Positions 9,161-18,176 of a DNA stretch of 64,000 bases are shown in pieces (positions within the stretch are counted from its first letter, which is position 1; each line of letters begins with the position of its first letter). A program made the translations under genes and the position numbers. This DNA comes from UBA1672 sp051967755. GTDB taxonomy: Bacteria > Pseudomonadota > Alphaproteobacteria > Micavibrionales > Micavibrionaceae. Location: assembly GCA_051967755.1 (NCBI GenBank), contig JBQDYD010000001.1, forward strand, positions 434,001 through 498,000, given 5' to 3'. The notes under the pieces were generated by a model that saw only the letters and a program-made list of their open reading frames with translations, made no database searches and was not told the DNA's origin.

Positions 9161-10060
9161 TTACCAGCCACGATTAGCCATAAGCATTGGCTCTTCGATT
9201 TCGCTGATTTCAGTTCCGCGCATCGCTACACCTTCAAGCTCTTTTGATGCTTCAAGAACGATAGCAGGGTCATTATAGTGCGCGGTTGCTTTTACGATGG
9301 CTTTGGCGAATTTCTCAGGGTTATCTGATTTGAAAATACCTGATCCGACAAATACTGTTTCCGCACCAAGCTGCATACATAGCGCCGCATCTGCAGGTGT
9401 TGCAATACCACCGGCCGCAAAGTTAGGGACAGGCAGTTTGCCTTCCGCACGAACGATTTTCAAAAGTTCAAATGGTGCACCCATGTCACGCGCCGCTGTC
9501 ATCAGCTCGCTTTCATCCATGTTTGTGACCCACTTAATCTCTGCGTTGATTTGGCGCATGTGACGAACCGCCTCGACAATGTTTCCTGTGCCCGGCTCAC
9601 CTTTTGTGCGCATCAATGCCGCGCCTTCGCCAATACGGCGTAGGGCTTCGCCCAGGTTTTTCGCGCCACAAACGAACGGCACTTTAAAGTCGTGCTTGTT
9701 GATGTGGTATTCTTCGTCTGCAGGGGTTAAAACTTCTGACTCATCGATGTAATCAACGCCCATTTCTTGCAAAAGCTGTGCCTCAGCAAAGTGACCGATA
9801 CGACATTTCGCCATCACAGGTATGGATACAGACTTCATGACTTCTTCGATAATCTCAGGTGGGCTCATACGGGCAACACCGCCGGCCTTTCTAATGTCAG
9901 ACGGAACGCGTTCCAGAGCCATAACGGCAACTGCGCCTGCGTCTTCCGCGACTTTGGCTTGCTCGGCTGTGACAACGTCCATAATCACGCCGCCTTTCAG
10001 CATCTCCGCAAGACCGGTTTTGATGTTAACGACATTTTGTGAAGGCTTTTGCTCGCTCAT
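9161..10060 (-). CDS. pdxS: PLP synthase subunit PdxS
   Basis: PdxS makes pyridoxal 5'-phosphate from ribose 5-phosphate, glyceraldehyde 3-phosphate and ammonia supplied by PdxT. The 299-residue (beta/alpha)8 barrel shows the family hallmarks MDVVTAEQAKVAEDAGAVAV near residue 27, the lysine in VMAKCRIGH (about 83) and FVCGAKNLGEALRR (about 130-145). The C-terminus is GW. It is the most conserved enzyme of the DXP-independent route. Most characterised alphaproteobacteria use PdxA/PdxJ instead, so its presence is notable. An ATG at 10060 is preceded by AAGGAT-like sequence. Confidence 0.97.
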   Translation of the reverse strand: MSEQKPSQNVVNIKTGLAEMLKGGVIMDVVTAEQAKVAEDAGAVAVMALERVPSDIRKAGGVARMSPPEIIEEVMKSVSIPVMAKCRIGHFAEAQLLQEMGVDYIDESEVLTPADEEYHINKHDFKVPFVCGAKNLGEALRRIGEGAALMRTKGEPGTGNIVEAVRHMRQINAEIKWVTNMDESELMTAARDMGAPFELLKIVRAEGKLPVPNFAAGGIATPADAALCMQLGAETVFVGSGIFKSDNPEKFAKAIVKATAHYNDPAIVLEASKELEGVAMRGTEISEIEEPMLMANRGW

Positions 10061-10155
10061 CTTTTCAATCCTTAAGGCCTAAAATTTCTAATTGGGATCG
10101 TATTTATACATAGAAAATCAGCAAATGCAAAGGAAACCGTACGATAGGCGGTGTT

Positions 10156-10935
10156 TTAAGGCTCCATACTATGATCATCAGCATCATATGATGCTGAGAG
10201 CACAGCGCTGTCGTACTCTTGTAAGCCATATGGGTCTAGTGAAGCCATGATGGCAACGTCACTTAAATTCTTGGCAATGGCGAAGCTTTCAAATCGTGAT
10301 GCGGAAACTTCTAAGTAGCGCGCCGCCCTGCTGTTCATCCCCATTGCGATAGGGGTAAAATTCTGCGTCAGCTCTCTGTTAGAGTGTTGAGCAAAACGCA
10401 TGTCTATTGTGCTGTCCCCTACGACCCATATATTGGCATTGTCAGGCATTTCTGTTTGTTCCATCAATCTGCGCATGATTTCAGGGTTGGGCTTCCTTAA
10501 GCCGGCCATATCTTCAATAAAAACGCTGTGTGGTATCGTTTCTGCAATATTAAAATGCTTTAGTACTTTGCTGCCTAAGGCTGATCTGGAGTTATTACTA
10601 ACAATGGCTTGCTCTAATCCAATGCGTTGTATAGCTTCCAACGTTTCAATGGCGTCTTCTTGCATTTTGGTCACGTAGGACAGAATTTGAGACTTGGCAT
10701 CGGTTGAAAGATGGAGATTAGGGGCGACAAGGTCTTTTAAGCGCCTTATTTTTTTAAAGGTAACATCGGCCAGTTCAAGAGCGCGCCGCGCTTTTGATTC
10801 ATTGTCTGACCCAACGAAGCGCCCTGCTTTTGATTGTAATAGGGTTCCATCCATATCCCATACAATCATATCCGGCAGGGATAGATTTTGTTCGATTAAT
10901 TGGCCATCATATTTGAAGTCCACGGAAGCACCCAT
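10156..10935 (-). CDS. HAD-superfamily phosphatase, phosphoglycolate phosphatase-like
   Basis: The 259-residue protein has all HAD motifs. Motif I is WDMDGT with D27 and D29, motif II is VSNNS, the lysine and KPNPE lie near residue 150, and motif III is VVGDSTIDM. The helical cap between motifs I and II is of the C1 type. Such proteins dephosphorylate small phosphate esters in the cytoplasm. The extended N-terminus (residues 1-22) and the C-terminal 60 residues are longer than typical Gph. The substrate cannot be told from sequence. It is 95 bases upstream of pdxS on the same strand, so co-transcription with pdxS is possible. Confidence 0.85.
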   Translation of the reverse strand: MGASVDFKYDGQLIEQNLSLPDMIVWDMDGTLLQSKAGRFVGSDNESKARRALELADVTFKKIRRLKDLVAPNLHLSTDAKSQILSYVTKMQEDAIETLEAIQRIGLEQAIVSNNSRSALGSKVLKHFNIAETIPHSVFIEDMAGLRKPNPEIMRRLMEQTEMPDNANIWVVGDSTIDMRFAQHSNRELTQNFTPIAMGMNSRAARYLEVSASRFESFAIAKNLSDVAIMASLDPYGLQEYDSAVLSASYDADDHSMEP

Positions 10936-11027
10936 ATTATTTTTTAGTGGTTTATTTTTATGTTAATTTAAAATATTTAAACATGCAATTTTTACTATAT
11001 AAATTATCAGAATGAGAGAATTTAAAA

Positions 11028-12236
11028 GTGCGCAAATATGACGTAATAATTATTGGTGCCGGGGCTGCCGGTTTGATGTGCGCTTTTGAGGCCGTTAAGC
11101 GCGGGCGGAAGGTTTGTTTAATTGAGCACACCAATAAGGTTGGTGAGAAAATCCGTATATCGGGGGGCGGGCGCAGTAATTTTACCAATTTATATTGCTC
11201 GCCTGAAAACTTTCTATCGCAAAACCCACATTTTTGTAAGTCTGCGCTCAGCCGTTATGATCAGCATGATTTTATTGCTTTAGTAGAAGATCACGATATT
11301 CCCTATCATGAAAAAGCCTATGATGAGAAAACCGGTAATGAGAATGCGCGCGGGCAATTATTTTGTGATAAATCGGCAACCGATATTATCGATATGCTGC
11401 GCTTTGGGATTGAAAACCTTGAGGGGAAATTTTATCTGGGCACGAAAGTTCAGGACGTTAAAAAAACGGATAATGGGTTTCGCATAAAAACTGATAAAGG
11501 CCCGTTCGATTGCGAAAGCCTTGTGATTGCAAGTGGTGGGTTGTCTATTCCAAAAATCGGGGCGAGTAATTTCGGGTATGAACTGGCGAAGAAATTCGGA
11601 TTAAATATTATACCCCCGCGCGCCGCGCTAGTGCCGTTGACCTTTGAAAAAGATCTTCTGGAAAGAACCAAGGAGCTATCCGGTGTGGCAGTCGATGCCA
11701 GTGTTTCAAATGATCAAGCCGCATTTAGGGAGGGGCTGCTGTTTACGCATCGTGGTTTATCAGGGCCGTCAATTTTGCAAATATCATCTTATTGGAAAGA
11801 GGGAGGGGAGATCAAAGTGAATTTGCTCCCCGATATAGATGTTCTGGGTACACTAAAAAAAGCACGTAAAGAACAGCCTAAAAAAATGCTTCATACGGTG
11901 CTTTCTGATCTATTACCGGGGCGGTTGGCGATACTGATTACGGAGATGAGTGGTTATGACGACCGTATGGCGGATTTATCAGATAAGAAGCTACAGGTGG
12001 TTGCCGATTTAATTGCGTCTTGGTCGGTAAAACCAAACGGCAGTGAAGGGTACCGCACAGCAGAAGTAACCCTGGGCGGCGTGGATACCGATGAGATATC
12101 ATCCAAAACCTTTGAGGCAAAAAAGGCCGATGGTCTGTATTTCATAGGCGAGGTGTTGGATGTGACAGGCCATCTTGGCGGCCATAATTTCCAATGGGCA
12201 TGGTCATCGGGATGGTGCGCAGGACAAGTCGTTTAG
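11028..12236 (+). CDS. HI0933-family FAD-dependent oxidoreductase
   Basis: The 402-residue flavoprotein begins with GTG at 11028. It has the dinucleotide-binding GxGxxG motif IIGAGAAGLM near the N-terminus, the family signature KIRISGGGRSNFTN (about 43-56) and the C-terminal GHLGGHNFQWAWSSG motif. These define the HI0933/YhiN group. Proteins of this group bind FAD, but their reaction is not established. Its stop is only 3 bases from the end of the convergent SulP gene. It is divergent from the HAD gene. Confidence 0.93.
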   Translation: MRKYDVIIIGAGAAGLMCAFEAVKRGRKVCLIEHTNKVGEKIRISGGGRSNFTNLYCSPENFLSQNPHFCKSALSRYDQHDFIALVEDHDIPYHEKAYDEKTGNENARGQLFCDKSATDIIDMLRFGIENLEGKFYLGTKVQDVKKTDNGFRIKTDKGPFDCESLVIASGGLSIPKIGASNFGYELAKKFGLNIIPPRAALVPLTFEKDLLERTKELSGVAVDASVSNDQAAFREGLLFTHRGLSGPSILQISSYWKEGGEIKVNLLPDIDVLGTLKKARKEQPKKMLHTVLSDLLPGRLAILITEMSGYDDRMADLSDKKLQVVADLIASWSVKPNGSEGYRTAEVTLGGVDTDEISSKTFEAKKADGLYFIGEVLDVTGHLGGHNFQWAWSSGWCAGQVV

Positions 12237-12239
12237 CAA

Positions 12240-13886
12240 CTATGCTTTTACTGCGTCATCTTCTTCTACGGTTTCTGCGTAATCAATAACAACGCGGTAA
12301 TGCGGGTCTTCGATTGTGTTAATCTCCACCAGATCTCTCGCTTTTTTCAGCAGAAGCTGACAGTCTTGGCTGAGGTGAACCAAGTGCAAGCGCATGCCCG
12401 CCGCTTCGTATTTTGTGGCGAGCGCATCAATCGCATCTAACGCTGAGTGATCCCAAACGCGGGCATTGCGGAAATCAATCACAATGTCGGTTTCACCCTC
12501 ATCATTCTTGGGGTTAAACAGGTCACGAAATTCCGCGATAGATCCAAAGAAAAGCGGCCCATAAAGCATGTAAACTTTGCTTCCCTTGTCTGAGCGCCCT
12601 TCGGCAACCCAGATATGGTGTGCAGATTTCCATGCATAAACCAACGCAGATACGATCACACCGATAATCACTGCTAGGGCCAGATCATGCGCAATGGTAA
12701 CGCCTGTTACAAGAATAATGACGAAGGCATCTTCTTTCGGGATTTTATTCATGATGCGAATGGATGCCCATGCAAATGTGGCAATCACCACCATCATCAT
12801 CAGACCTGTTAGTGCCGCGAGCGGGATCATTTCAATCCATTTTGAAGCAAAAAGAATAAAGCCGAGAAGCGCAACAGCGGCTGTGATGCCGGACAGGCGT
12901 CCGCGTCCGCCCGATTTAATATTGATCATAGATTGCCCGATCATCGCACAACCACCCATCGCGCCAAAGAAACCACAGGTCACATTTGCAAGGCCTTGTC
13001 CGACACATTCCTGTGATGTGCGTCCGCGTGTTTCTGTGATTTCATCGATCAGGGTTAGCGTCAGCAAGCTTTCAATCAAGCCAATTGCCGCCAATGTGAA
13101 GGAGATCGGTAAAATAATAAATAGTGTCTCCAGAGTAAAAGGCACCATCGGAATATGGAATGCGGGCAATCCGCCTGCAACGCTGGCCATATCACCGACT
13201 GTTTTTGTTTCTAAATCAAGCCCGATCACTAATGCCGATACAATGATGATTGATGCCAAAGACGCGGGAATGATTTTGCCGATTTTCGGTACTTTCGGGA
13301 GGAGCCAGATAATCGCCATCGTTAAAACGGTAAGGCCAACCATCAAATACATTTCTGTACCCTGCATCCAGCCGCCGTTGAACAGGACGCTAATCGCGCT
13401 GTGTGATCCCTCTGCCGCGTGATCGCCTGCATGTTCGGCAACGCTTGTGGCGGCTTGTTTGGCTTTAAATTGCCCAAGTTGCGCCAGAAAAATAACAATC
13501 GCCAAGCCGTTAACAAAGCCCAGCATAACGGGATGCGGAACAAGGCGAATAAATTTACCCATTCTGAAAACACCGGCCAAGATTTGAATAATACCCGTCA
13601 GAACGATTGCGGCGAATAGATATTCCACGCCGTAAATCGCGACAAGGCCGACCATCGCCACGGCCATGGCGCCGGTTGCACCGGAAATCATCCCGCTGCG
13701 TCCGCCAAAGACCGATGTAATCAAGCCAACAAAAAACGCGGCATACAGACCAACCAAAGGCTCAACGCCTGCTACGAATGCAAATGCGATAGCCTCAGGA
13801 ACGAGTGCTAAAGCTACGGTGAGGCCAGAGAGAATATCGGCTTTCGGGTTTTCTGTCAGGCTAAAACGATTTACAAGGCGAAGCAT
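12240..13886 (-). CDS. SulP-family anion transporter with STAS domain
   Basis: The 548-residue protein has about 12-14 membrane segments (residues about 15-420) and a C-terminal cytoplasmic STAS domain (about 435-530). SulP motifs such as GLYAAFF and GGxGRLSGI are present. The loop after the fourth or fifth segment is His/Ala/Glu-rich (residues about 150-165). SulP members carry sulfate, bicarbonate or other anions, and the sequence alone does not decide which. No sulfate assimilation or carbonic anhydrase gene is adjacent. The gene is followed convergently by the HI0933 gene. Confidence 0.93.
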   Translation of the reverse strand: MLRLVNRFSLTENPKADILSGLTVALALVPEAIAFAFVAGVEPLVGLYAAFFVGLITSVFGGRSGMISGATGAMAVAMVGLVAIYGVEYLFAAIVLTGIIQILAGVFRMGKFIRLVPHPVMLGFVNGLAIVIFLAQLGQFKAKQAATSVAEHAGDHAAEGSHSAISVLFNGGWMQGTEMYLMVGLTVLTMAIIWLLPKVPKIGKIIPASLASIIIVSALVIGLDLETKTVGDMASVAGGLPAFHIPMVPFTLETLFIILPISFTLAAIGLIESLLTLTLIDEITETRGRTSQECVGQGLANVTCGFFGAMGGCAMIGQSMINIKSGGRGRLSGITAAVALLGFILFASKWIEMIPLAALTGLMMMVVIATFAWASIRIMNKIPKEDAFVIILVTGVTIAHDLALAVIIGVIVSALVYAWKSAHHIWVAEGRSDKGSKVYMLYGPLFFGSIAEFRDLFNPKNDEGETDIVIDFRNARVWDHSALDAIDALATKYEAAGMRLHLVHLSQDCQLLLKKARDLVEINTIEDPHYRVVIDYAETVEEDDAVKA

Positions 13887-13946
13887 AGGCTTGGTCTTTC
13901 TATTACGATCTATAGTTATAATCTGAATAATTCAGGACAAATTAAC

Positions 13947-13973
13947 AAAACGCCCCAAATAAAGGGACGTTTT
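13947..13973 (-). terminator. probable terminator of the His/Cys-rich small gene
   Basis: A 10-bp stem with one mismatch (13947-13956 with 13964-13973) and a 7-base loop lies just downstream of the minus-strand gene ending at 14021. It has short T runs on both strands. Because the next gene (SulP) starts at 13886, it probably separates the two transcripts. Confidence 0.5.
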
Positions 13974-14020
13974 CTTATACAGTCTATTTGTCAGAACTCA
14001 AGTGCTCTTTAGTTAAGAAT

Positions 14021-14308
14021 TTAGCAACAGCCGCAGCCACCCGAGGGATTTGTGCGGTCGGCATAGCATTCCTCATCATCTTCGTCATCATCAGGGACTT
14101 GAAAATGAGCCTGTGAACTGACGGCTTGTTCGCTTTCTTTTGTATGATCATGGTCGTGACTGTGATCACAGCAAGAGCCGTCCGCCGCATGCTCATGGTG
14201 GTGATGCGAACTGCCCATCATCCATTGCGGTTCTTGAGAACCGGCCGTGCCTGCAGGCAAGGTCGTCGACATTGCAAGGCGCTTTTTTATGTTATTAAAA
14301 TTGCTCAT
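14021..14308 (-). CDS. small His- and Cys-rich protein, probably metal-binding
   Basis: The 95-residue protein has ten histidines, nine of them between residues about 35 and 55 (an HHHHEH cluster and a DHSHDHDH cluster), a CC pair between the clusters, an acidic run (DDDEDDEEC) and a C-terminus ending GGCGCC. Such clusters bind zinc, nickel or copper in known metallochaperones and storage proteins. I do not recognise a family and there is no signal peptide. The next gene downstream is SulP, and the lipoprotein gene upstream ends 22 bases before. An internal ATG at codon 13 is a possible shorter start. Confidence 0.65.
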   Translation of the reverse strand: MSNFNNIKKRLAMSTTLPAGTAGSQEPQWMMGSSHHHHEHAADGSCCDHSHDHDHTKESEQAVSSQAHFQVPDDDEDDEECYADRTNPSGGCGCC

Positions 14309-14329
14309 GCGCGCTGTTCTATACTGTTT

Positions 14330-14743
14330 TTAGTTTGTACGCACGCATTTTTTTTGTTTGAACAAGTTGATCAGTCGGTTTTTCTCACGAAGCGCTTCAT
14401 TTCCTTGCTGACGTTCAAGTTGTGTCGGTTGTGAATTACCAAAAGAATTGGCAAGACCCGGGATTGAGCTCAGGTAGGGGGCTTTTTGGTAAAGGCCTGA
14501 TTGATAAAGTCCTGAATTGATTGCATTTTGTGTGGCGTAATTATTCGCGCTGGAATTCTGCATGCCTGTATCTACGATAATTTGATCCATTGTTTCAATG
14601 TTATGCGCGATTTGCTGGCATGATGCATTGTCTGACATCATGGCGGCATTTGTAATTGCCGATTGATTGGCTTCGGGGGAGGCGCTTGTTACACATGCGC
14701 TCAGGGCAATACAAGAAAGAGACAAGGATAGTATTTTTTTCAT
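14330..14743 (-). CDS. small lipoprotein of unknown function
   Basis: The 137-residue protein has a lipoprotein signal peptide with lipobox LSAC (lipid cysteine about residue 17). The mature part is Asn/Ser/Gln-rich with a repeated NSGLYQSGLYQ motif and a basic C-terminal helix with CVRTN at the end. There are two further cysteines (about residues 42 and 134). No known family was recognised. It lies 21 bases upstream of the His/Cys-rich gene on the same strand, so the two likely form an operon. Confidence 0.7.
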   Translation of the reverse strand: MKKILSLSLSCIALSACVTSASPEANQSAITNAAMMSDNASCQQIAHNIETMDQIIVDTGMQNSSANNYATQNAINSGLYQSGLYQKAPYLSSIPGLANSFGNSQPTQLERQQGNEALREKNRLINLFKQKKCVRTN

Positions 14744-14952
14744 CGGTTTTCCTCTGGGTTCACATCACGGATTGATGTTCAGATTATACAATTCACACGC
14801 CAAGTAAAGGCCTATCCACCGAGTATGGTTCTTAAAAATTCAACAACCAGCCTAGTGTATTGGAATAATTGATAGAAAACGATAGTTGTGCTAATTTCTT
14901 AATGGCTCGCGTAAGTTTTCCATTTTCCTTTATCGTCTTTTGGCATGGTTTT

Positions 14953-15683
14953 ATGAATAAAATATTCCTGCTGTGTATGTGTTTTGTGGTGTTTACATGG
15001 GCTGATCAGGCACATGCGGATGATTTTATACAATGGCATACATCAAATATTCAGGTCTTAAAGGGGGCTGAGTATCGTGTTGGTGATCGTAATCGTACAG
15101 TGATAACAACAGAACACGCACACGGGCATGCCTATGGTGATAATTTCATATTTGTCGATTGGATCTGGCCACATGACGGAAAACCGACTTTCTATGGTGA
15201 GTTTGCACCGCGTATATCGATGAGCAAGGTTTTTAACACGGATCTTTCGGCAGGCCCCGTTAAAGATTTTCTGTTATCCGGAATGATTGAGAAGCCGAAA
15301 CATCGAAAGGTTCGCTATCTTTATGGTGGGGCGGTTGATTTTAATGTGCAGGGTTTTAAGTTTTTTAAAACCAACCTTTATGTGCGCGATAATCCTGACC
15401 TGCGGGGTAAGACGTGGCAGGTGACGCTTGTATGGAACAGGCCTTTTCAAATCGGAAAGACATCTTGGGTCCGGAAGGGTTTGCAGATTTTGCAGGCGCG
15501 GAAGGGCGTACGCAGCCCCATCAATTTATTGTTCCGCGTTTTTTGCTCGATGTAGGTAAGATCGCAGGTCATCAAGAAGGCAAGCTATGGGCGGGTGTTG
15601 AATATTCATATTGGCACAATAAATTTGGCATTGATGGCGTTACGGAATCGCATCCTCAGTTGCAGGTCAAATGGGTTTTTTAA
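14953..15683 (+). pseudogene. Tsx-like outer membrane channel, frameshifted
   Basis: Two overlapping frames together give one Tsx-like protein. The first frame, from ATG 14953, has a signal peptide (cleavage after HA about residue 22) and beta-strand-rich sequence up to RPFQIGK near 15460. After that it turns into unrelated sequence and stops at 15555. The second frame picks up at about 15460 with DILGPEGFADFAGAEG and runs to WVF at 15683, matching the C-terminal strands and the terminal aromatic residue of Tsx nucleoside channels. A shift of one base near 15455-15465 would restore the full protein of about 243 residues. This could be a real inactivation or a sequencing error. Its end overlaps tspO by 4 bases tail to tail. 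Confidence 0.75.
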
Positions 15684-16144
15684 TGAAACCAGTAAATATA
15701 TCCGTTTAAATAAGCGGCGAATGTACCCCATAGCAATGTTGGGATTAAAAGCGCTGCGTCGAGTTTTTTGCTCTGTGATAGTCTTAAAATCAGTGCGAGC
15801 AAGGCAATATCAGAGAGTACAATCCACGCGAATCCTGCACCGATATAATGGCCGACAAAGAAAATAAAGCTCCATGCCCAGTTCATGACCATATAGATGC
15901 TAAATAAAATGATTGGGGCTTGGGCTGCTGCGTCTTTGCGCCGTCCCCATAAGCGTGACCCGACGATCGCAAGCATGACATAAAGAGTTGTCCAGACAAT
16001 CGGGAAAGCCAGCTTGGGCGGGGTTAGTTCGGGCTTATCTAATGTGTCATACCAATCCATATTGGCGCGCGTGGCCTCACCTATCAGATAGGAAATACCC
16101 AAAAAGACTGCGATCCAAAGCACGGCTCTAAAAATTGATTTCAT
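15680..16144 (-). CDS. tspO: TspO/MBR tryptophan-rich sensory protein
   Basis: The 154-residue protein has five membrane segments and the TspO hallmarks. These include WYDTLDKPELTPP after the first segment, FPIVWTTLYVMLAIVGSRLW (second), NWAWSFIFFVGHY (third) and WGTFAAYLNGYIYWF (fifth). TspO binds porphyrins and affects tetrapyrrole and stress responses in alphaproteobacteria. The ATG at 16144 is 12 bases after the DMT exporter stop, so the two genes are probably in one operon. Confidence 0.94.
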   Translation of the reverse strand: MKSIFRAVLWIAVFLGISYLIGEATRANMDWYDTLDKPELTPPKLAFPIVWTTLYVMLAIVGSRLWGRRKDAAAQAPIILFSIYMVMNWAWSFIFFVGHYIGAGFAWIVLSDIALLALILRLSQSKKLDAALLIPTLLWGTFAAYLNGYIYWFH

Positions 16145-16156
16145 GCGTATGTCCTA

Positions 16157-17092
16157 TTATTTCTCACAGGGTTGATATTCAGGCTTTATGATGCGTTTTT
16201 TGCCCTTTTGTTTCATGTGATGTTCTCGCCATAAAATAAATAAGTTAGACGCAACAATCACACCTGCGCCTGATAGCATCACAGCCGTCGGCGTTTTTTC
16301 GAATATAAAGTAATCGGCGGTTAAGGCCCATATCAAATTCAGATAAATCAGCGGCGCAATGATCGCAGCAGGGGCGAGTTTATAGGAATAAGTCAGGCAC
16401 ATTTGAATAATAAAGCTGGCGATGATGATGCCGAGGATCAGCATAAGCGTGTAGAAAGTCGGCATCACAATAAAGAACGGCGCAAAAGGCGCAGAGAGCA
16501 CCGTTGAAACAAGTGAAAAGTAAAACACCGTTACATTGGCGTTTTCCGTTTTGCCCATCCAGCGCAGGCAAATCGTGACAGAAGCATAGAAGATGGTCAC
16601 GCCAATACCCAAAAGTGCGCCTGTACTACTCTCAAGCGCGCCCGGTTGCAGGATGATGGCCGCACCGAGCAACCCGACCACCACCGCCGATCCGCGATAT
16701 ATCCCGACGGCCTCCCCAAGCAGCGGATAAGACAGCGCCACAATGATAAGGGGGGAGAGGAAGAAGAATAGCTGCGCCTGTGCAATCGGCAGATAATCAT
16801 ACGACATAAAAGCCAGCAGCATGGTAATCGCGCCCAACACCCCGCGGATAATCTGCGCTTTATGGTTTGTTTTTTTGATGTCGGGTAGCTGTTTAAGTGC
16901 GACCAGTAAGCCAAAGCTCATGATTAAAACGCCCAGACTGCGCCAGAAAAATACATCGACCGCGTGGTGATGCTCTGTCGCCAGCTTTACCATGCTGGAG
17001 GACGTTACAAGTGCGAGCGAATTTCCCAGCCCGCATAGAATGCCAAGGCCGATTTTTTGCTGCGCTGTTGTTTGGGGAATGTTCTCTGTCAT
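16157..17092 (-). CDS. DMT-superfamily transporter (EamA-type)
   Basis: The 311-residue protein has ten membrane segments arranged as two EamA repeats (about 15-145 and 160-290) and a basic cytoplasmic tail (KQKGKKRIIKPEY). EamA transporters of this size export amino acids, purines or other metabolites; the substrate cannot be told. The gene starts at ATG 17092 and is divergent from the sirtuin gene, with 86 bases between. tspO follows closely. Confidence 0.9.
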   Translation of the reverse strand: MTENIPQTTAQQKIGLGILCGLGNSLALVTSSSMVKLATEHHHAVDVFFWRSLGVLIMSFGLLVALKQLPDIKKTNHKAQIIRGVLGAITMLLAFMSYDYLPIAQAQLFFFLSPLIIVALSYPLLGEAVGIYRGSAVVVGLLGAAIILQPGALESSTGALLGIGVTIFYASVTICLRWMGKTENANVTVFYFSLVSTVLSAPFAPFFIVMPTFYTLMLILGIIIASFIIQMCLTYSYKLAPAAIIAPLIYLNLIWALTADYFIFEKTPTAVMLSGAGVIVASNLFILWREHHMKQKGKKRIIKPEYQPCEK

Positions 17093-17178
17093 TCTTTTTC
17101 AGCCCCTAAATTGACGCCTGTAAAAACACGCGATACTTTTGACCTACGTTATACCTCAAACAGGGTCGTGGGAAGAGT

Positions 17179-17952
17179 ATGGGGCAATCAAATCAGCAAT
17201 TCGTCGAAGAATTCTTAAGCGCTTTTGAAAATATGAAAGATTTAGCCCCTGATATCGTGATTTTAACGGGTGCGGGAATATCCGCCGAGAGCGGTATTCA
17301 AACATTTCGCGGAGCCGATGGTCTGTGGTGCGGGCACCGCGTAGAGGATGTCGCCACGCCCGAGGCCTTTATGCGCAATCCTGCGTTGGTGCATCAATTT
17401 TATAATGAACGAAGGCAAGGTTTATTGAGTGATGCGGTTGCGCCAAACCCTGCGCATACGGCATTGGCGGATCTGCAGCAATCATGGCCGGGGGAGGTCA
17501 CGGTGATTACACAAAATATTGATGATCTGCATGAACGCGGCGGCGCGAAAAATGTAATGCATATGCACGGGGAGATTTTGCGTTCCTTTTGTATTCATTG
17601 CCAAGAAAAAGCCGATCAAAAAACAGACTCAACATGTGATGATGCCTGTGGGGCTTGCAGGCAAACAGGGGGCATGCGCCCCGATATCGTTTGGTTCGGC
17701 GAGATGCCCTATTTCATGGATGAGATTGAAACCAAGCTGATTAATGCGGATTTGTTTATCTCTATCGGGACATCGGGGAATGTTTACCCCGCCGCGGGCT
17801 TTGTGCGATTGGCGGAATATTCAGGTGCGAAAACGCTTGAGATAAATTTGGAACCGTCGCAAAATGCCGCTGAGTTTACACATGGCATCTACGGTAAGGC
17901 GGCAACGGAAGTTCCGAAAATCGTAGAGCGTTTATTGAAGGAAATAGCATGA
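17179..17952 (+). CDS. cobB: NAD-dependent protein deacylase (sirtuin, CobB type)
   Basis: The 257-residue sirtuin has the NAD-binding GAGISAESGI motif at 31-40, TQNIDDLHERGG and the catalytic histidine in MHGEI. Four zinc cysteines lie in the CIHC and C-x-x-x-C-x-x-C region (about 139-160). The Tyr and Arg of NPALVHQFYNERR match the class III pattern that favours succinyl-lysine or malonyl-lysine in characterised relatives. It removes acyl groups from lysine using NAD. A short N-terminal extension of about 20 residues precedes the core. The next gene starts at an ATGA overlap, so they are translated together. Confidence 0.94.
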   Translation: MGQSNQQFVEEFLSAFENMKDLAPDIVILTGAGISAESGIQTFRGADGLWCGHRVEDVATPEAFMRNPALVHQFYNERRQGLLSDAVAPNPAHTALADLQQSWPGEVTVITQNIDDLHERGGAKNVMHMHGEILRSFCIHCQEKADQKTDSTCDDACGACRQTGGMRPDIVWFGEMPYFMDEIETKLINADLFISIGTSGNVYPAAGFVRLAEYSGAKTLEINLEPSQNAAEFTHGIYGKAATEVPKIVERLLKEIA

Positions 17953-18176
17953 CCACCCAGCAAGCAATCGAAGCCGTTTATGAATCGATGTTCAATGATA
18001 ATGACGGTTTGAATGACCGCATTAAGGATTTAAAAGCGGCGATGAAAGAAGAGGGGCTGAAAAAGGCCACCTTCGACCCGACCCGCCTTGTGCAGAATAA
18101 CCGTGAGGGGCGCAAACGCATGCAGAGCTATTTCAAAAAGCGCGGTGTCGTTGTGGTGTTTGATGCGCCCAGCTAG
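17949..18176 (+). CDS. small conserved-looking protein coupled to cobB
   Basis: The 75-residue protein overlaps the sirtuin stop by 4 bases (ATGA), which indicates translational coupling. It is predicted as two to three helices with a basic centre (NNREGRKRMQSYFKKRG) and a short hydrophobic C-terminal strand (VVVVFD). No known domain is recognised. The basic patch could contact nucleic acid or a protein partner. It overlaps the end of the convergent nucleotidyltransferase gene by 4 bases. Confidence 0.65.
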   Translation: MTTQQAIEAVYESMFNDNDGLNDRIKDLKAAMKEEGLKKATFDPTRLVQNNREGRKRMQSYFKKRGVVVVFDAPS

